Made by a program: the position numbers and the translations under genes. From positions 88,973 through 152,972 of the forward strand of contig CAZNIS010000006.1 in the NCBI GenBank assembly GCA_964573105.1: a stretch of 64,000 nucleotides of DNA. The letters are read 5' to 3'. This stretch comes from CAKZSB01 sp964573105. Lineage in GTDB: Bacteria; Pseudomonadota; Gammaproteobacteria; Granulosicoccales; Granulosicoccaceae. This document shows, in pieces, positions 8,910-18,650 of the stretch; within the stretch, counting starts at the first letter, position 1; each line of letters starts with the position of its first letter. Under the pieces are notes generated by a model, which searched no databases, was not told the DNA's origin, and saw nothing but the letters and a program-made list of their open reading frames with translations.

Positions 8910-9587
8910 GTGTCGTTGAAACGCACCCTCGACAGACAGACGCTCGCGAATCGCTATTTGCGACCGATGGGCATCGAGAGCTGGGTGTCCAAAGTGCCGC
9001 GCGCGAGCGCCGGGCCATCAGCCGATCCCGTGCCCGCGGCAGCTGCTACACAACCCGCGGAGCCTGTTCCAGAACCCGTCGTTGAAGAACCTGTACCGGT
9101 GCAGCCTGACGTTGCCCCAATGGTGCAACAATCCACACCGTTGCACCGAACCGATGCGGCCTCGCTGGAACAGTGGTTGGCCGACAACCGTTTTCACACA
9201 CTCGCAGCCGGCGATAATGGCCCGTTGTTGCTGGTGATGGAGACCGCGCCCGGCAGCGATGCGGCGGATACCTTGCTGGCCTCAATGCTGAAAGCCATAT
9301 CGCTCGATATGAACCAACAGATGCGGCTGGCCCTGGCAGTCGACGGCTCGCCGCTGCAGATTGGTGCGGGTGTGCGTGCGATACTGGTGCTGGCGCGGCT
9401 GGCGCAACCGAGCGATATACCCGGTATCGCGCACCTGCGTGAAAGACTGTGGCAACACCGCGCGTCGGGATGCGCCGTGGCGGTCACCATCCACCCGGAT
9501 GATCTGCTTGACAACAACACCGCCAAACGGCCTGCCTGGGAAGATCTCAAGCGGTTGAAGGGTTATCTGGATGCGCAACAGCGTTGA
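8910..9587 (+). CDS. degenerate uracil-glycosylase-like protein in holD position
   Basis: About 225 residues from a GTG at 8910, shortly after pssA. The N-terminus (RYLRPMGIESWVSK) recalls the short peptide opening DNA polymerase III psi (HolD) and related proteins. A Pro/Glu-rich linker (about residues 35-65) follows, then a domain resembling family-4/5 uracil-DNA glycosylases in outline: LLLVMETAPGSDA in place of the GEAPG loop, LLASMLKAI, and HPDDLLDNN..KRPAWEDLK at the end. The catalytic and Fe-S cysteine residues of real glycosylases are missing. Gene order (this-rimI-prfC) matches holD-rimI-(yjjG)-prfC of E. coli, so a clamp-loader accessory role is inferred. Confidence 0.6.
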   Translation: MSLKRTLDRQTLANRYLRPMGIESWVSKVPRASAGPSADPVPAAAATQPAEPVPEPVVEEPVPVQPDVAPMVQQSTPLHRTDAASLEQWLADNRFHTLAAGDNGPLLLVMETAPGSDAADTLLASMLKAISLDMNQQMRLALAVDGSPLQIGAGVRAILVLARLAQPSDIPGIAHLRERLWQHRASGCAVAVTIHPDDLLDNNTAKRPAWEDLKRLKGYLDAQQR

Positions 9588-10059
9588 TGAATCGCTGGAA
9601 ACGGTTCGCCTGATGGAGCGCGAGGACCTGACTCAGGTGCTCGCCATCGAACGCGCGAGTTACGGTTTTCCGTGGAGCGAGCAGATCTTTCGCGACTGTA
9701 TGCAGGTATACATCTGTATGGTACTGGAGTCAGCCGATCGACTGTCCGGTTTTGCGATTGTCAGTTGCGCGGCCGGTGAGTCACATATGCTGAACCTCTG
9801 CGTCGCACCACAGATGCGGCGCCAGGGTCGCGCGCGAGCGCTGATCGAGCAATCGATCGCCAGCGTGATGGTGAAGGGAGCGAAGACCATGTTCCTTGAA
9901 GTTCGTCCTTCAAACCTCGGTGCGCTAGAATTGTATCGACAAATCGGTTTTGTCGAGATTGGGCGGCGCAAGAACTACTATGCCGCGCAGGATGGCCGCG
10001 AAGATGCCATCGTGATGTCGCGCGATTTGTCTGCACGCCACACGCATTCTGCAGAATAA
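9571..10059 (+). CDS. rimI: ribosomal protein S18-alanine N-acetyltransferase
   Basis: 162 residues, a GNAT fold. VRLMEREDLTQVLAIERASY opens the domain, LNLCVAPQMRRQGRARALI is the acetyl-CoA pyrophosphate-binding loop, and ALELYRQIGFVEIGRRKNYY is the RimI-type C-terminus. It acetylates the N-terminal Ala of S18. It overlaps the upstream gene by 17 bases and precedes prfC, a conserved arrangement. Confidence 0.92.
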   Translation: MRNSVDESLETVRLMEREDLTQVLAIERASYGFPWSEQIFRDCMQVYICMVLESADRLSGFAIVSCAAGESHMLNLCVAPQMRRQGRARALIEQSIASVMVKGAKTMFLEVRPSNLGALELYRQIGFVEIGRRKNYYAAQDGREDAIVMSRDLSARHTHSAE

Positions 10060-10078
10060 ACCAGGGTCAGAACACACA

Positions 10079-11665
10079 TTGAATGCCACCGAAATTCAAC
10101 GTCGGCGGACGTTTGCGATCATCTCGCATCCGGATGCCGGCAAGACCACACTGACTGAAAAGCTGCTGTTATTCGGCGGTGCGATTCAGCTTGCCGGTAC
10201 GGTCAAAGGTCGCAAGGCAGCGCGTCATGCCACCTCAGACTGGATGGCTATGGAACAGGAGCGCGGCATCTCGGTGACCTCATCGGTGATGCAGTTTCCC
10301 TATCGCGATCGCATCGTTAATCTGCTGGATACACCGGGTCACGAAGACTTCTCCGAAGATACGTACCGAACCCTGACAGCGGTGGATTCCGCGCTGATGG
10401 TGATCGATGTGGCCAAAGGCGTTGAGCCGCGCACCGAAAAACTGATGGATGTCTGCCGCCTGCGGGCAACGCCGGTCATGACCTTCATCAACAAGCTCGA
10501 CCGCGAGGGCCGTGACCCGATCGATCTGATGGACGAAGTCGAAAAAATGCTCGACATCGCCTGTGCACCGATCACCTGGCCGATCGGTATGGGCAAGCGC
10601 TTTAAAGGTGTTTATCACCTGACGCGCGACACCGTGCATTTCTATTCACCGACCCACGGCGGCAAGGTGCAGGAAGGCGAGGTCGTCGAAGGGCTCGACA
10701 ACCCCAAGCTCGACGAGATTCTGGGCGATCAGGCCGACGAGCTGCGCGATGAACTGGAACTAGTGCGTGGTGCAAGTAATGAATTCGACGCCGAGCTCTA
10801 CCTGGCTGGACAGCTGACGCCAGTATTTTTTGGTTCGGCGATTAACAACTTCGGCGTTGCCGAGCTGCTCGATGACTTCGTCGAATTTGCTCCACCGCCG
10901 CAGTCTCGTGAAACCCTGACCCGCGTGGTCGAGGCCGACGAAGAAAAATTCAGCGGCTTTGTGTTCAAGATTCAGGCGAACATGGATCCACAGCATCGCG
11001 ATCGCGTGGCATTTATGCGAATCTGCTCGGGCAAGTATCAGAAGGGCATGAAAGCCAAACACGTCAGAGCCGGCAAGGATGTGAAATTCTCCGATGCGCT
11101 GACATTCTTTGCGTCCGATCGCGGCAGTCTGGATGAAGCCTGGAGCGGCGATATTATCGGCTTGCACAACCATGGCACCATTCGCATTGGCGACACCTTC
11201 ACCGTCGGTGAAAATCTGCAATTCACCGGTATCCCGAATTTCGCGCCGGAACTTTTCCGCCGTGCCGTGTTGCGTGACCCGCTAAAGATGAAGCAGTTGC
11301 AAAAGGGACTTGGCCAGCTTTGTGAGGAGGGCGCGACGCAATTGTTCAAGCCGCTGTCCAGCAACGATCTGATTCTTGGTGCCGTCGGTGTGCTGCAATT
11401 TGATGTCGTCGCACAGCGCTTGCAGGATGAGTATAAAGTCGATTGCAGCTTCGAGGCGGTCAACGTGCAACAGGCGCGCTGGATCAAGCTCGACGATGAA
11501 AAAATGATGCGCGATTTCAAAACCCGCGCAGCGGCCAATCTGTCAATGGATCACGCCGATGAACTCGTCTATCTGGCACCCACGCGGGTCAACCTGCAAA
11601 TGACACAGGAGCGCTGGCCCGATATCGAGTTCCTTGCCACCCGTGAGCAATCCGGTATCGCATAA
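10079..11665 (+). CDS. prfC: peptide chain release factor 3
   Basis: 528 residues, the usual RF3 length. GTPase motifs: G1 HPDAGKTT (about residues 17-24), G3 DTPGHEDF and G4 NKLD. Domains II and III follow, with no deletions seen. RF3 removes RF1/RF2 from the ribosome after termination. The only start consistent with the conserved N-terminus (RRRTFAIISHPDAGK) is a TTG at 10079, with no strong ribosome-binding site, so translation may be modest or coupled to rimI. Confidence 0.96.
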   Translation: MNATEIQRRRTFAIISHPDAGKTTLTEKLLLFGGAIQLAGTVKGRKAARHATSDWMAMEQERGISVTSSVMQFPYRDRIVNLLDTPGHEDFSEDTYRTLTAVDSALMVIDVAKGVEPRTEKLMDVCRLRATPVMTFINKLDREGRDPIDLMDEVEKMLDIACAPITWPIGMGKRFKGVYHLTRDTVHFYSPTHGGKVQEGEVVEGLDNPKLDEILGDQADELRDELELVRGASNEFDAELYLAGQLTPVFFGSAINNFGVAELLDDFVEFAPPPQSRETLTRVVEADEEKFSGFVFKIQANMDPQHRDRVAFMRICSGKYQKGMKAKHVRAGKDVKFSDALTFFASDRGSLDEAWSGDIIGLHNHGTIRIGDTFTVGENLQFTGIPNFAPELFRRAVLRDPLKMKQLQKGLGQLCEEGATQLFKPLSSNDLILGAVGVLQFDVVAQRLQDEYKVDCSFEAVNVQQARWIKLDDEKMMRDFKTRAAANLSMDHADELVYLAPTRVNLQMTQERWPDIEFLATREQSGIA

Positions 11666-11723
11666 GTCCGGTTGAGCAAGTTTCCGTTTGTCGCGCTTTT
11701 GTCGTAAGCGCTACAGTGATGCC

Positions 11724-12572
11724 ATGGATAACAGCAATCGGGATTACGAACGCGTGCGGCAGGCGCTGGAGTTTGTCGCCGCGCACTATCGAGAGCAGCC
11801 AGACCTTGCGCGCATTGCCGCGCACGTGCACCTAAGCCCCTACCACTTTCAGCGGCTTTTCAGTCGCTGGGCGGGCACGACGCCCAAGCGCTTTTTGCAG
11901 CACCTGACGATCGAGCACGCCAAAGCTTCTTTACTGGACGACATGTCCGTGCTGGAGGCATCACTCGAACACGGGCTGGAGGCGCCGGCGCGGCTGTCGG
12001 AGTTATTTGTGCGCATCGAGGCGATCACGCCAGGAGAATTTCGCCGTCAGGGACAGGGGCTGGTCATCCGCTACGGCTTTCACGACACACCGTTTGGCGG
12101 CTGCCTGCTTGGTACAACAGAGCGCGGTATCTGCGCGCTGTCGTTTGTGGAAGATGAAAGTGACGATCAGGCGCTTGCGCAAATGCAGGCGCGGCTGCCG
12201 CGGGCAGATTATCGCCTTGAGCAGGGCGTAAGCGAGCAGGCCTGTCAATCGCTGTTCGCATCAGAGTCCAAAAAGCAAACCGTGTTACACGTCCCAGGCA
12301 CCGCGTTTCAGCTCAAAGTCTGGCAGGCGCTGTTGCGGATTCCACCGGGCAGGCTGGCAAGCTACGGACAAATTGCACAAGCGATCGGCAAGCCGTCCGC
12401 TGCGCGCGCGGTTGGCACCGCGATTGGCCGCAATCCCGTCGCCATTGCGATCCCGTGTCACCGGGTGATCAGAGAGAACGGCATGCTGGGTGGCTATCAC
12501 TGGGGCGAGGGCAGAAAGCTCTCCATCCTCGGCCGCGAGGCGCTGGCCACGCCGATACGTGAAGCCAGCTAA
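11724..12572 (+). CDS. AraC-type HTH fused to O6-methylguanine-DNA methyltransferase
   Basis: About 282 residues from the ATG at 11724. Residues 1-100 are an AraC-family helix-turn-helix region (LARIAAHVHLSPYHFQRLF). Residues 110-282 are a methylated-DNA-protein-cysteine methyltransferase with the acceptor Cys near residue 245 in PCHRVI. It repairs O6-alkylguanine by suicide transfer. It is like Ada without the N-terminal zinc/phosphotriester-accepting domain, so classical autoinduction by Cys methylation is not expected. It could still regulate genes through the HTH. Confidence 0.9.
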   Translation: MDNSNRDYERVRQALEFVAAHYREQPDLARIAAHVHLSPYHFQRLFSRWAGTTPKRFLQHLTIEHAKASLLDDMSVLEASLEHGLEAPARLSELFVRIEAITPGEFRRQGQGLVIRYGFHDTPFGGCLLGTTERGICALSFVEDESDDQALAQMQARLPRADYRLEQGVSEQACQSLFASESKKQTVLHVPGTAFQLKVWQALLRIPPGRLASYGQIAQAIGKPSAARAVGTAIGRNPVAIAIPCHRVIRENGMLGGYHWGEGRKLSILGREALATPIREAS

Positions 12573-12597
12573 GCGTTTTTTTTGCAACTGGCGCGTG

Positions 12598-13365
12598 TCA
12601 GGCAGGGGTGCTCTGCCGCTCACGCAGCAGTTTGCCAAGCTTTCGGTGCAGGGCTGCCAGCGGCTTGATTTGATCGGCGGTCAGTTGTTCTGCACCGTCG
12701 ATTTTCTTCACCACATCTTCAAGCGAGCGAATCGCGCGTTCAGCCGGATTCACCGCGGGTTTCTTGCCTTTGGTCATCGCGCGTGCGGCGCCGACAGTCA
12801 GCTTGGCGTCGCGCGCCTTTAGCCACATCTTTTTTTGCAGCGACGGCTTTTTCTCTTTGGCGATCAAAATCAGCTGCGACTTTGGAATACTCACCGCGCC
12901 GGAATCGAGCTCGGCAATCATGTAGTCGGGCAGGTTGTTGAGTGCCAGCGTCTCGGTGACGCTCACGCGCGGGCGCTGGATTTTCTTTGCCAGCGCCGTT
13001 TGCGTGAGTTGGTACTTGTCGATAAGGCGCTTGTAGGCGCGCGCCTCTTCGAGCGGGGTGAAGTCTTCGCGATGAATGTTCTCGATCAGTTGCATCTCCT
13101 CGTGATCGGCGTCTTCATCGACTTTGATGCACATGATGCTGTCGAGCCCCGCTGATTTTGCCGCGCGCCATCGCCGCTCGCCGGTCACAATCAGAAAGCG
13201 AAACGGGTTCTCGGGATGTTCGCGCACTCTGATCGGCTGAATCAGGCCGCCGTCGGCCATCGATTTGCCGAGCGCCTTGATCGAAGTGGGTTCGAATTGG
13301 GTGCGCGGCTGCTCGGGATCTGGATCGATCGACGAGATACCAACGTCCATCAGAATGGAAACCAT
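12598..13365 (-). CDS. orphan ParB/Spo0J-family protein
   Basis: About 255 residues from the ATG at 13365, with AGGAG five bases upstream. The ParB N-terminal CTP-binding region is clear: GERRWRA and ENIHREDFTPLEEA. An HTH region follows (TQTALAKKIQRPRVSVTETLAL), then a basic C-terminal part. No parA lies nearby. The neighbours are DNA-repair genes (methyltransferase, xthA), which is not a partition locus. It may be a plasmid-derived or KorB-type regulator, or a ParB-like clamp with another role. Its target site is unknown. Confidence 0.85.
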   Translation of the reverse strand: MVSILMDVGISSIDPDPEQPRTQFEPTSIKALGKSMADGGLIQPIRVREHPENPFRFLIVTGERRWRAAKSAGLDSIMCIKVDEDADHEEMQLIENIHREDFTPLEEARAYKRLIDKYQLTQTALAKKIQRPRVSVTETLALNNLPDYMIAELDSGAVSIPKSQLILIAKEKKPSLQKKMWLKARDAKLTVGAARAMTKGKKPAVNPAERAIRSLEDVVKKIDGAEQLTADQIKPLAALHRKLGKLLRERQSTPA

Positions 13366-13488
13366 GCCTGCTCCTGCAGCGTGCGTTGGCCGCTGCCTGT
13401 GTGCGGTAAAAAAGTCTCCTATATGCGTAGACCACAAACGGCAGTTGTTGTAGTCCTGTCGATCATATCTGCGCGTTGTCGCGCACGA

Positions 13489-14307
13489 TCAATCGAAGTT
13501 AAATTCGCTCCAGACCGGGCAGTGATCGGACGGCTTTTCCATGCCGCGAATCTCATAGTCGATGCCACTGTCGATCAGCTTGTCGGCCAGAGGGGATGTG
13601 GCGAGGATATGATCGATGCGCAGCCCGCGTTTGGGCTCGCGCTCGAACCCTCTGGAGCGATAGTCGAACCAGCTGTAGAAGTCGCTGGAATCCGGGTACT
13701 TGCTGCGATAGGTATCGGTCAACCCCCAGCCTCGCAGCGTCTCGAACCACTCGCGCTCCTCGGGTAGAAAGCTCGCCTTGCCATCGCGCAGCCAGCGCTT
13801 GGTGCTGTCCGGGCCTATGCCAATGTCGACATCGACGGGGGCGACGTTGTAATCACCGATGATGGCGAGCGGGTCGCTGGATTTGAAATCGCTGCGCATC
13901 CAGTCGTTCAGGCCGGCGTAGAATTTTTCCTTGCCGGGGAACTTGACCGGGTGATCGCGCTTTTCGCCTTGCGGAAAATAGCCGTTGCAGACTACAAGAT
14001 CCTGACCATTAGCCGTCTTGAACCAGCCGGTGATCAATCGTTTCTGGGCATCGTCGTCGTCGCCCGGCAGCCCTTTGGCCACGCGCTCGAACGGCATGCG
14101 CGACATCATCGCCACGCCATAGTGCGTCTTTTGGCCAAAGTACTCGACGTGATATCCCATCGCCTCGATGTCTGCGACCGGGAAGTCGGCATCGGTGGCT
14201 TTGGTTTCCTGCAGGCCGATCACATCCGGATTGTGGCGCTCGATCACGGCCTGCAGCTGGTGCAGTCGCAGGCGAACACTGTTGACGTTGAAGGATACGA
14301 TTTTCAC
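13489..14307 (-). CDS. xthA: exodeoxyribonuclease III
   Basis: 272 residues, an EEP-superfamily nuclease. MKIVSFNVNSVRLRLHQL opens the fold, LQETKATDADFP carries the metal-binding Glu, GDYNVAP the catalytic Asp-Asn pair, and RIDHILA and SDHCPVW the catalytic Asp-His end. It incises AP sites and degrades 3' ends in base-excision repair. It shares its strand with the orphan ParB and rapA genes. Confidence 0.95.
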   Translation of the reverse strand: MKIVSFNVNSVRLRLHQLQAVIERHNPDVIGLQETKATDADFPVADIEAMGYHVEYFGQKTHYGVAMMSRMPFERVAKGLPGDDDDAQKRLITGWFKTANGQDLVVCNGYFPQGEKRDHPVKFPGKEKFYAGLNDWMRSDFKSSDPLAIIGDYNVAPVDVDIGIGPDSTKRWLRDGKASFLPEEREWFETLRGWGLTDTYRSKYPDSSDFYSWFDYRSRGFEREPKRGLRIDHILATSPLADKLIDSGIDYEIRGMEKPSDHCPVWSEFNFD

Positions 14308-14363
14308 TGAAATTCCTGTGCGATGTGGCTGACAGTATGCCGTGCCGGCGCGCGCGCGTCTCC

Positions 14364-17078
14364 TCAGGCGATGCCGAATACCCGTACCAGATCGAGCACA
14401 CAGCGCAGCCGGCCCAGTGCCGCGCAGGTCTGTTCCAGTCGCTCGCGAAGGCGTTCGATCTCATCGGCCCGCACCGACGGATTGCGCCGCGCCAGCGCCT
14501 CGAGCCGGGTGAGCTCGGCGCCAAGTTGTTCGCGCGCCTCGGCGATTGCCTGCTCGCGCGCCACCTCCAGTGATTGCGTGGCTGACTTTTCAGCCTGTTC
14601 GAGCATTGCGGCAAGTTCCGCGCGCTTCACTTTAACCAGCTGTTTGGCAAGCTGTGGTTTGATCGAGCGAAACGCCTCGTCGAGTTCGTCGCGCGGCAAT
14701 GCATCGGCCTGATCATTGCCGGACTCGTCCAGCACCACGCGCAGCAATTCGCCGTTTAGATAGCGCTCCACGCCGAGTGACGGCGGCGCCGGACAGTCGA
14801 AGACGTAGTGCGCTTCCAGTAACACACTGCCGCGCTTGAGCAGATCCGATTGCATCGCACCGATCGTCACCTGGCCAAAACCGCCGCTGATCACCTGATC
14901 CATAGCGGTGCGCACCAACGGGTGTTCCCAGCTCAAAAACTGCACATCCTCGCGCGCCAGTGCGATGTGGCGGCGATAGGTGATGGTGCAACCGTCTTCA
15001 GGCAAGCCCGGAAAGTCGCTGACGGCCATGTGATCGCCGGGGCGCACGATCCAGGTGTGAGCGGCCTGATCTTCCAGATCCAGTCCGAGATTATCAAACA
15101 CCCGCTCCATAAAGCGCTGCAGCGCGGGATCGGTGTCATAGCTGTCGATCGAGGCGATCAACTCGTCGGATACCGCCTCGCGGTGCGAGCTCAGCTCAAG
15201 CAGTCGATCGCGGCCCTGTTCGATTTGCTCGCGCTGGGCGCTGGCAAGCGAGGATGCCTCGGCGATCAGAGCGTCCAGATCAGTCAGATCTCCCTTCATC
15301 GCGGCATCGAAGCGCTCGCGCAGGGCCTGCTGTACCGCGCTGCCGACCTGGCAGGTCTGCTCAAAGGCGTTCAAGCCCTCGTGATACCAGCGGCGCAGAA
15401 AGTCATCCGCACTGCCGCTGACATAGGGCAGGTGAATGAAGATCTCGTCTGCCTGGCCGATCCGGTCCAGACGCCCGATGCGCTGTTCCAGCAGATCGGC
15501 GTTGTCAGGCAGATCAACCAGCACCAGGTGCTGTAGAAACTGAAAGTTGCGTCCCTCGCTGCCAATCTCCGAACACAACATAATGCTGCTGCCGGTCTCT
15601 TCATCGGCAAAGAACTCGGCGGCGCGATCGCGCTCAACGATTGACATTTGCTCGTGAAATTCTGCCGCGTGAACGCCGTGGGCGACGCGCAATTGTTCTG
15701 ACAGTTGCTCGACCCGCTCGACACTGCGCGCGATCAGCAGCAATTTTGCCGGCGCCAGTGTCTGGATCCGGGTCGCCAGCCAGGCCGCCAGTGCGGCCGT
15801 GCCGTCATCGATGGCGGCTGCGGCAAAGTGGCGTTTCGGAAATCCGCTGACCGCCTGGCGCGTGTTGCGAAACATCACGCGGCCGGTGCCGTGGTGATCG
15901 ATCAGGTGATCGACAGTGGCGCGCGGTTCGTCAGCGTCGGTAGCGATGTCGAGTGTTTGCAGCATTTGTTGCTGTGCCGCGTCGAGTGGCTGCGCCGATA
16001 GAAGGTTATCTGCGATCGACGCCAGTTTGCGATATTGCTGCTCTTCCTCGCGAAACTGTTGCAGTGACGGGAATCGGTCCGGGTCGAGCAACTGCAGGCG
16101 TGCAAAGTGTCCATCGTGCCCGAGCTGTTCCGGCGTTGCGGTCAACAGCAACAGCGATGGTACGCTGGCCGCCAGTCGCGCCACGCACTGATACTCAGGC
16201 GAGTGATCGGCATCGTTGCCGGCCTGCAGATGGTGTGCCTCGTCGACGACGATCATGTCCCAGCCGGCCTCGATCGCATTTTCGGCCACTTTGGTGTCGG
16301 CAAGCAAAAACGGCAGCGTGGTCAGGATCAGCTGGTGATCGACAAACGGATTGCCATCGGTGGCCGACTCGGTGTCGTACAAATCGTGGTTCATCAGGCC
16401 GAACGATAGATTGAAACGGCGGCGCATCTCGACCAGCCACTGATGCGTCAATGGCTCTGGCACAATAACGAGGATGCGCTGAATCTGGCCAATCGCCAGC
16501 TGCCGATGCATGATCAATCCGGCCTCGATCGTCTTGCCCAGACCAACCTCGTCGGCCAGCAGTACGCGCGGTGCCAGACGCGTTGATACTTCGTGCGCAA
16601 TATACAATTGGTGGGCGATCAGCTCGGCACGCGCGCCGCCCAGTCCGTAGGTATCTGAATGGACGAGCTGGCTTTGCATCTCGCGGGTGGCAAGCCGCAG
16701 GTAGTAGACGCGCTCGCGTTCAAACTGTGCGTTGAGCAGTTTGTCTGAAGGGCGATTGAACTGAATGAAGTTGTCCAGTTCGGTCTCGTCCAGCGTGCCC
16801 TCAGTGCCGTCTTCGTGCACACCGGTGTAGCTCAGAATACCGTCGGTTTCGGTGTAGCTGTTGACCATCAGGTCGCGGCCATCGTGGCCCTTGATGCGAT
16901 CGCCACTGTCGAACCAGACCCGCGTCAGCGGTGCGTTTTCAGTGGCGTAGGTTCGCAGCTCACCGCTGGCCAGATAGACCACAGTGACAGTTCTGTGCTC
17001 TACCTTGAGTATCGTACCCAGGCCCAACTCGGTCTCCGCGTCGCTGATCCAGCGCTGGCCCGGAATAAATTTTTGCAT
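14364..17078 (-). CDS. rapA: RNA polymerase-associated protein RapA
   Basis: 904 residues, slightly shorter than the E. coli 968-residue protein. The N-terminal Tudor-like region (FIPGQRWISDAETELGLGT) is followed by the SWI2/SNF2 ATPase with DEVGLGKT near residue 176 and DEAHHL near residue 278. The second helicase lobe holds GSEGRNFQF and QRIGRLDRIGQ. The C-terminus is an Ala/Glu-rich helical stretch. RapA recycles RNA polymerase from post-termination complexes. Motifs are intact and the start matches the family. Confidence 0.95.
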   Translation of the reverse strand: MQKFIPGQRWISDAETELGLGTILKVEHRTVTVVYLASGELRTYATENAPLTRVWFDSGDRIKGHDGRDLMVNSYTETDGILSYTGVHEDGTEGTLDETELDNFIQFNRPSDKLLNAQFERERVYYLRLATREMQSQLVHSDTYGLGGARAELIAHQLYIAHEVSTRLAPRVLLADEVGLGKTIEAGLIMHRQLAIGQIQRILVIVPEPLTHQWLVEMRRRFNLSFGLMNHDLYDTESATDGNPFVDHQLILTTLPFLLADTKVAENAIEAGWDMIVVDEAHHLQAGNDADHSPEYQCVARLAASVPSLLLLTATPEQLGHDGHFARLQLLDPDRFPSLQQFREEEQQYRKLASIADNLLSAQPLDAAQQQMLQTLDIATDADEPRATVDHLIDHHGTGRVMFRNTRQAVSGFPKRHFAAAAIDDGTAALAAWLATRIQTLAPAKLLLIARSVERVEQLSEQLRVAHGVHAAEFHEQMSIVERDRAAEFFADEETGSSIMLCSEIGSEGRNFQFLQHLVLVDLPDNADLLEQRIGRLDRIGQADEIFIHLPYVSGSADDFLRRWYHEGLNAFEQTCQVGSAVQQALRERFDAAMKGDLTDLDALIAEASSLASAQREQIEQGRDRLLELSSHREAVSDELIASIDSYDTDPALQRFMERVFDNLGLDLEDQAAHTWIVRPGDHMAVSDFPGLPEDGCTITYRRHIALAREDVQFLSWEHPLVRTAMDQVISGGFGQVTIGAMQSDLLKRGSVLLEAHYVFDCPAPPSLGVERYLNGELLRVVLDESGNDQADALPRDELDEAFRSIKPQLAKQLVKVKRAELAAMLEQAEKSATQSLEVAREQAIAEAREQLGAELTRLEALARRNPSVRADEIERLRERLEQTCAALGRLRCVLDLVRVFGIA

Positions 17079-17217
17079 GCAGTATGACGATTATCGGTTG
17101 CGGAAAAAGCAGGCGTGCGAACGGCCAAAACCATAACACCGCTCCAGCCGCGCGGCAGTTTAATATGTAAACCCTGCTACTGCCAGCGTCAAAGCGTCCG
17201 ACGGCTGCCGATTCCGA

Positions 17218-18477
17218 TCAATCTCCGCTGTAGGCGCGTTTGACTTCCTGTGCAATGATCTGCATCCCGCGCTGCACGTGTGCCTCAGGTTGTGCATAGG
17301 ATACGCGAATGCACTCGTGGCGATGCGGCCAGTCGGTGTCGCCAAGGCCCGGAAAAAAATGATGTCCCGGCACTATGATGACGCCGCGTGCTTTTAATCG
17401 CTCGTACAGTTGCTGTGAGTTGATTGGCAACTCTGGAAACCACAGCCACAGAAAAAACGCGCCTTCGGGCTTGTGCGCAAGACCCGGGGAGTCGCCCATC
17501 GCCTCGTTAAACCAGTTCACTGCGCGCTCGGCCATCGCAGCATAGAACGGCCGAATGTCACTGTGGCACATTTGTATCAGCTCATCGTTCTGCAAAAGAT
17601 CGAGCGCCAGAGCGGCGCCGATGCTGCCCGGTGCCAGATTGGTGATCGCGTTGATTGAACCGATCGCGTCGATGATTTGCGGGTGCGCGACGACGATACC
17701 GGTGCGACACGCCGGCAGGCCGATTTTCGACAGACTCAAGCACATGATGGTGTTGTCGTTCCAGCCCGGTTTGACGTCGGCGTGGATGATGTTTGGAAAC
17801 GGTGCGCCGTAGGCGTTGTCGATGATCAGCGGGATCTCGGCGCTGGCAGCGATTTGCGCCAGCTGCTCGATCTCGCCGTCAGTCAACACATTGCCTGACG
17901 GGTTGGTCGGCCGCGAGACGCAAATGGCGGCGGCATCGTCCGGCAGCTCGAAGCCGTCAAAATCGACGCGATACTTGAATTGCCTGGCGTCGAGTTGGTC
18001 GATGCGCGGTCTGCGCGAGACGAAAAATGGCTCATCGATCGACTGCGCCTCGTAGCCGATGTACTCCGGCGCCAGCGGCAAGACAATGCGTTTGAATCCG
18101 CCGTCGCTCTGTCGGCCAGCCAGCATATTGAAGATCGTGAAAAATGCGTTCTGGCTGCCGTTGGTGATCGCGATGTTGGCTTCGCTGACCGGCCAGCGAC
18201 ACTGGCTTGCAAAAAATTCTGCCAGTTGTGATTTGAGCTTCGCGTGACCGGTGGGTCCGTCGTAGGCGCCAAGCGTTTGCGAAAACAGTGTCGAGTCTTC
18301 GGCCAGTCGCGCAAGGGCGGCGCGAAATTTCGCGTTCACAGGCGCGATGGATGCCGGATTGCCGCCGCCCAGCATCAGGATATTCGGATCGCCGGCCAGT
18401 GCCGCCGAGATATCCTCCATCAGTGTGAGAATGCCGCTGGGTGTCGAGAATTTTTCGCCAAAGCGTGAAAATTGCAT
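17218..18477 (-). CDS. avtA: valine--pyruvate aminotransferase
   Basis: About 419 residues from the ATG at 18477, close to the E. coli AvtA length. It is a PLP fold-type I enzyme. MLGGGNPASI, LAPEYIGY, RPTNPSGNV, DNAYGAPFP and the Schiff-base Lys in SLSKIGLP (about residue 248) all match AvtA specifically. It transaminates between valine and pyruvate, linking alanine and valine pools. The longer frame to 18570 lacks similarity. It is divergent from the RND exporter. Confidence 0.93.
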   Translation of the reverse strand: MQFSRFGEKFSTPSGILTLMEDISAALAGDPNILMLGGGNPASIAPVNAKFRAALARLAEDSTLFSQTLGAYDGPTGHAKLKSQLAEFFASQCRWPVSEANIAITNGSQNAFFTIFNMLAGRQSDGGFKRIVLPLAPEYIGYEAQSIDEPFFVSRRPRIDQLDARQFKYRVDFDGFELPDDAAAICVSRPTNPSGNVLTDGEIEQLAQIAASAEIPLIIDNAYGAPFPNIIHADVKPGWNDNTIMCLSLSKIGLPACRTGIVVAHPQIIDAIGSINAITNLAPGSIGAALALDLLQNDELIQMCHSDIRPFYAAMAERAVNWFNEAMGDSPGLAHKPEGAFFLWLWFPELPINSQQLYERLKARGVIIVPGHHFFPGLGDTDWPHRHECIRVSYAQPEAHVQRGMQIIAQEVKRAYSGD

Positions 18478-18650
18478 GCGGAGCCACTGTTGCTGAAAGG
18501 GGGCGATTGCTGCCCGCCGGATGATCATTCGGCAATAGTGCAGCGTAGAACGGGGCGAACGGGTATACACATTGTAAAGCGAGTGGCCCGGTGCTGCCGC
18601 ATCTACGACACTATCGGTCTCATCGATTTCTGTAGCAAACCTCGTACAAC

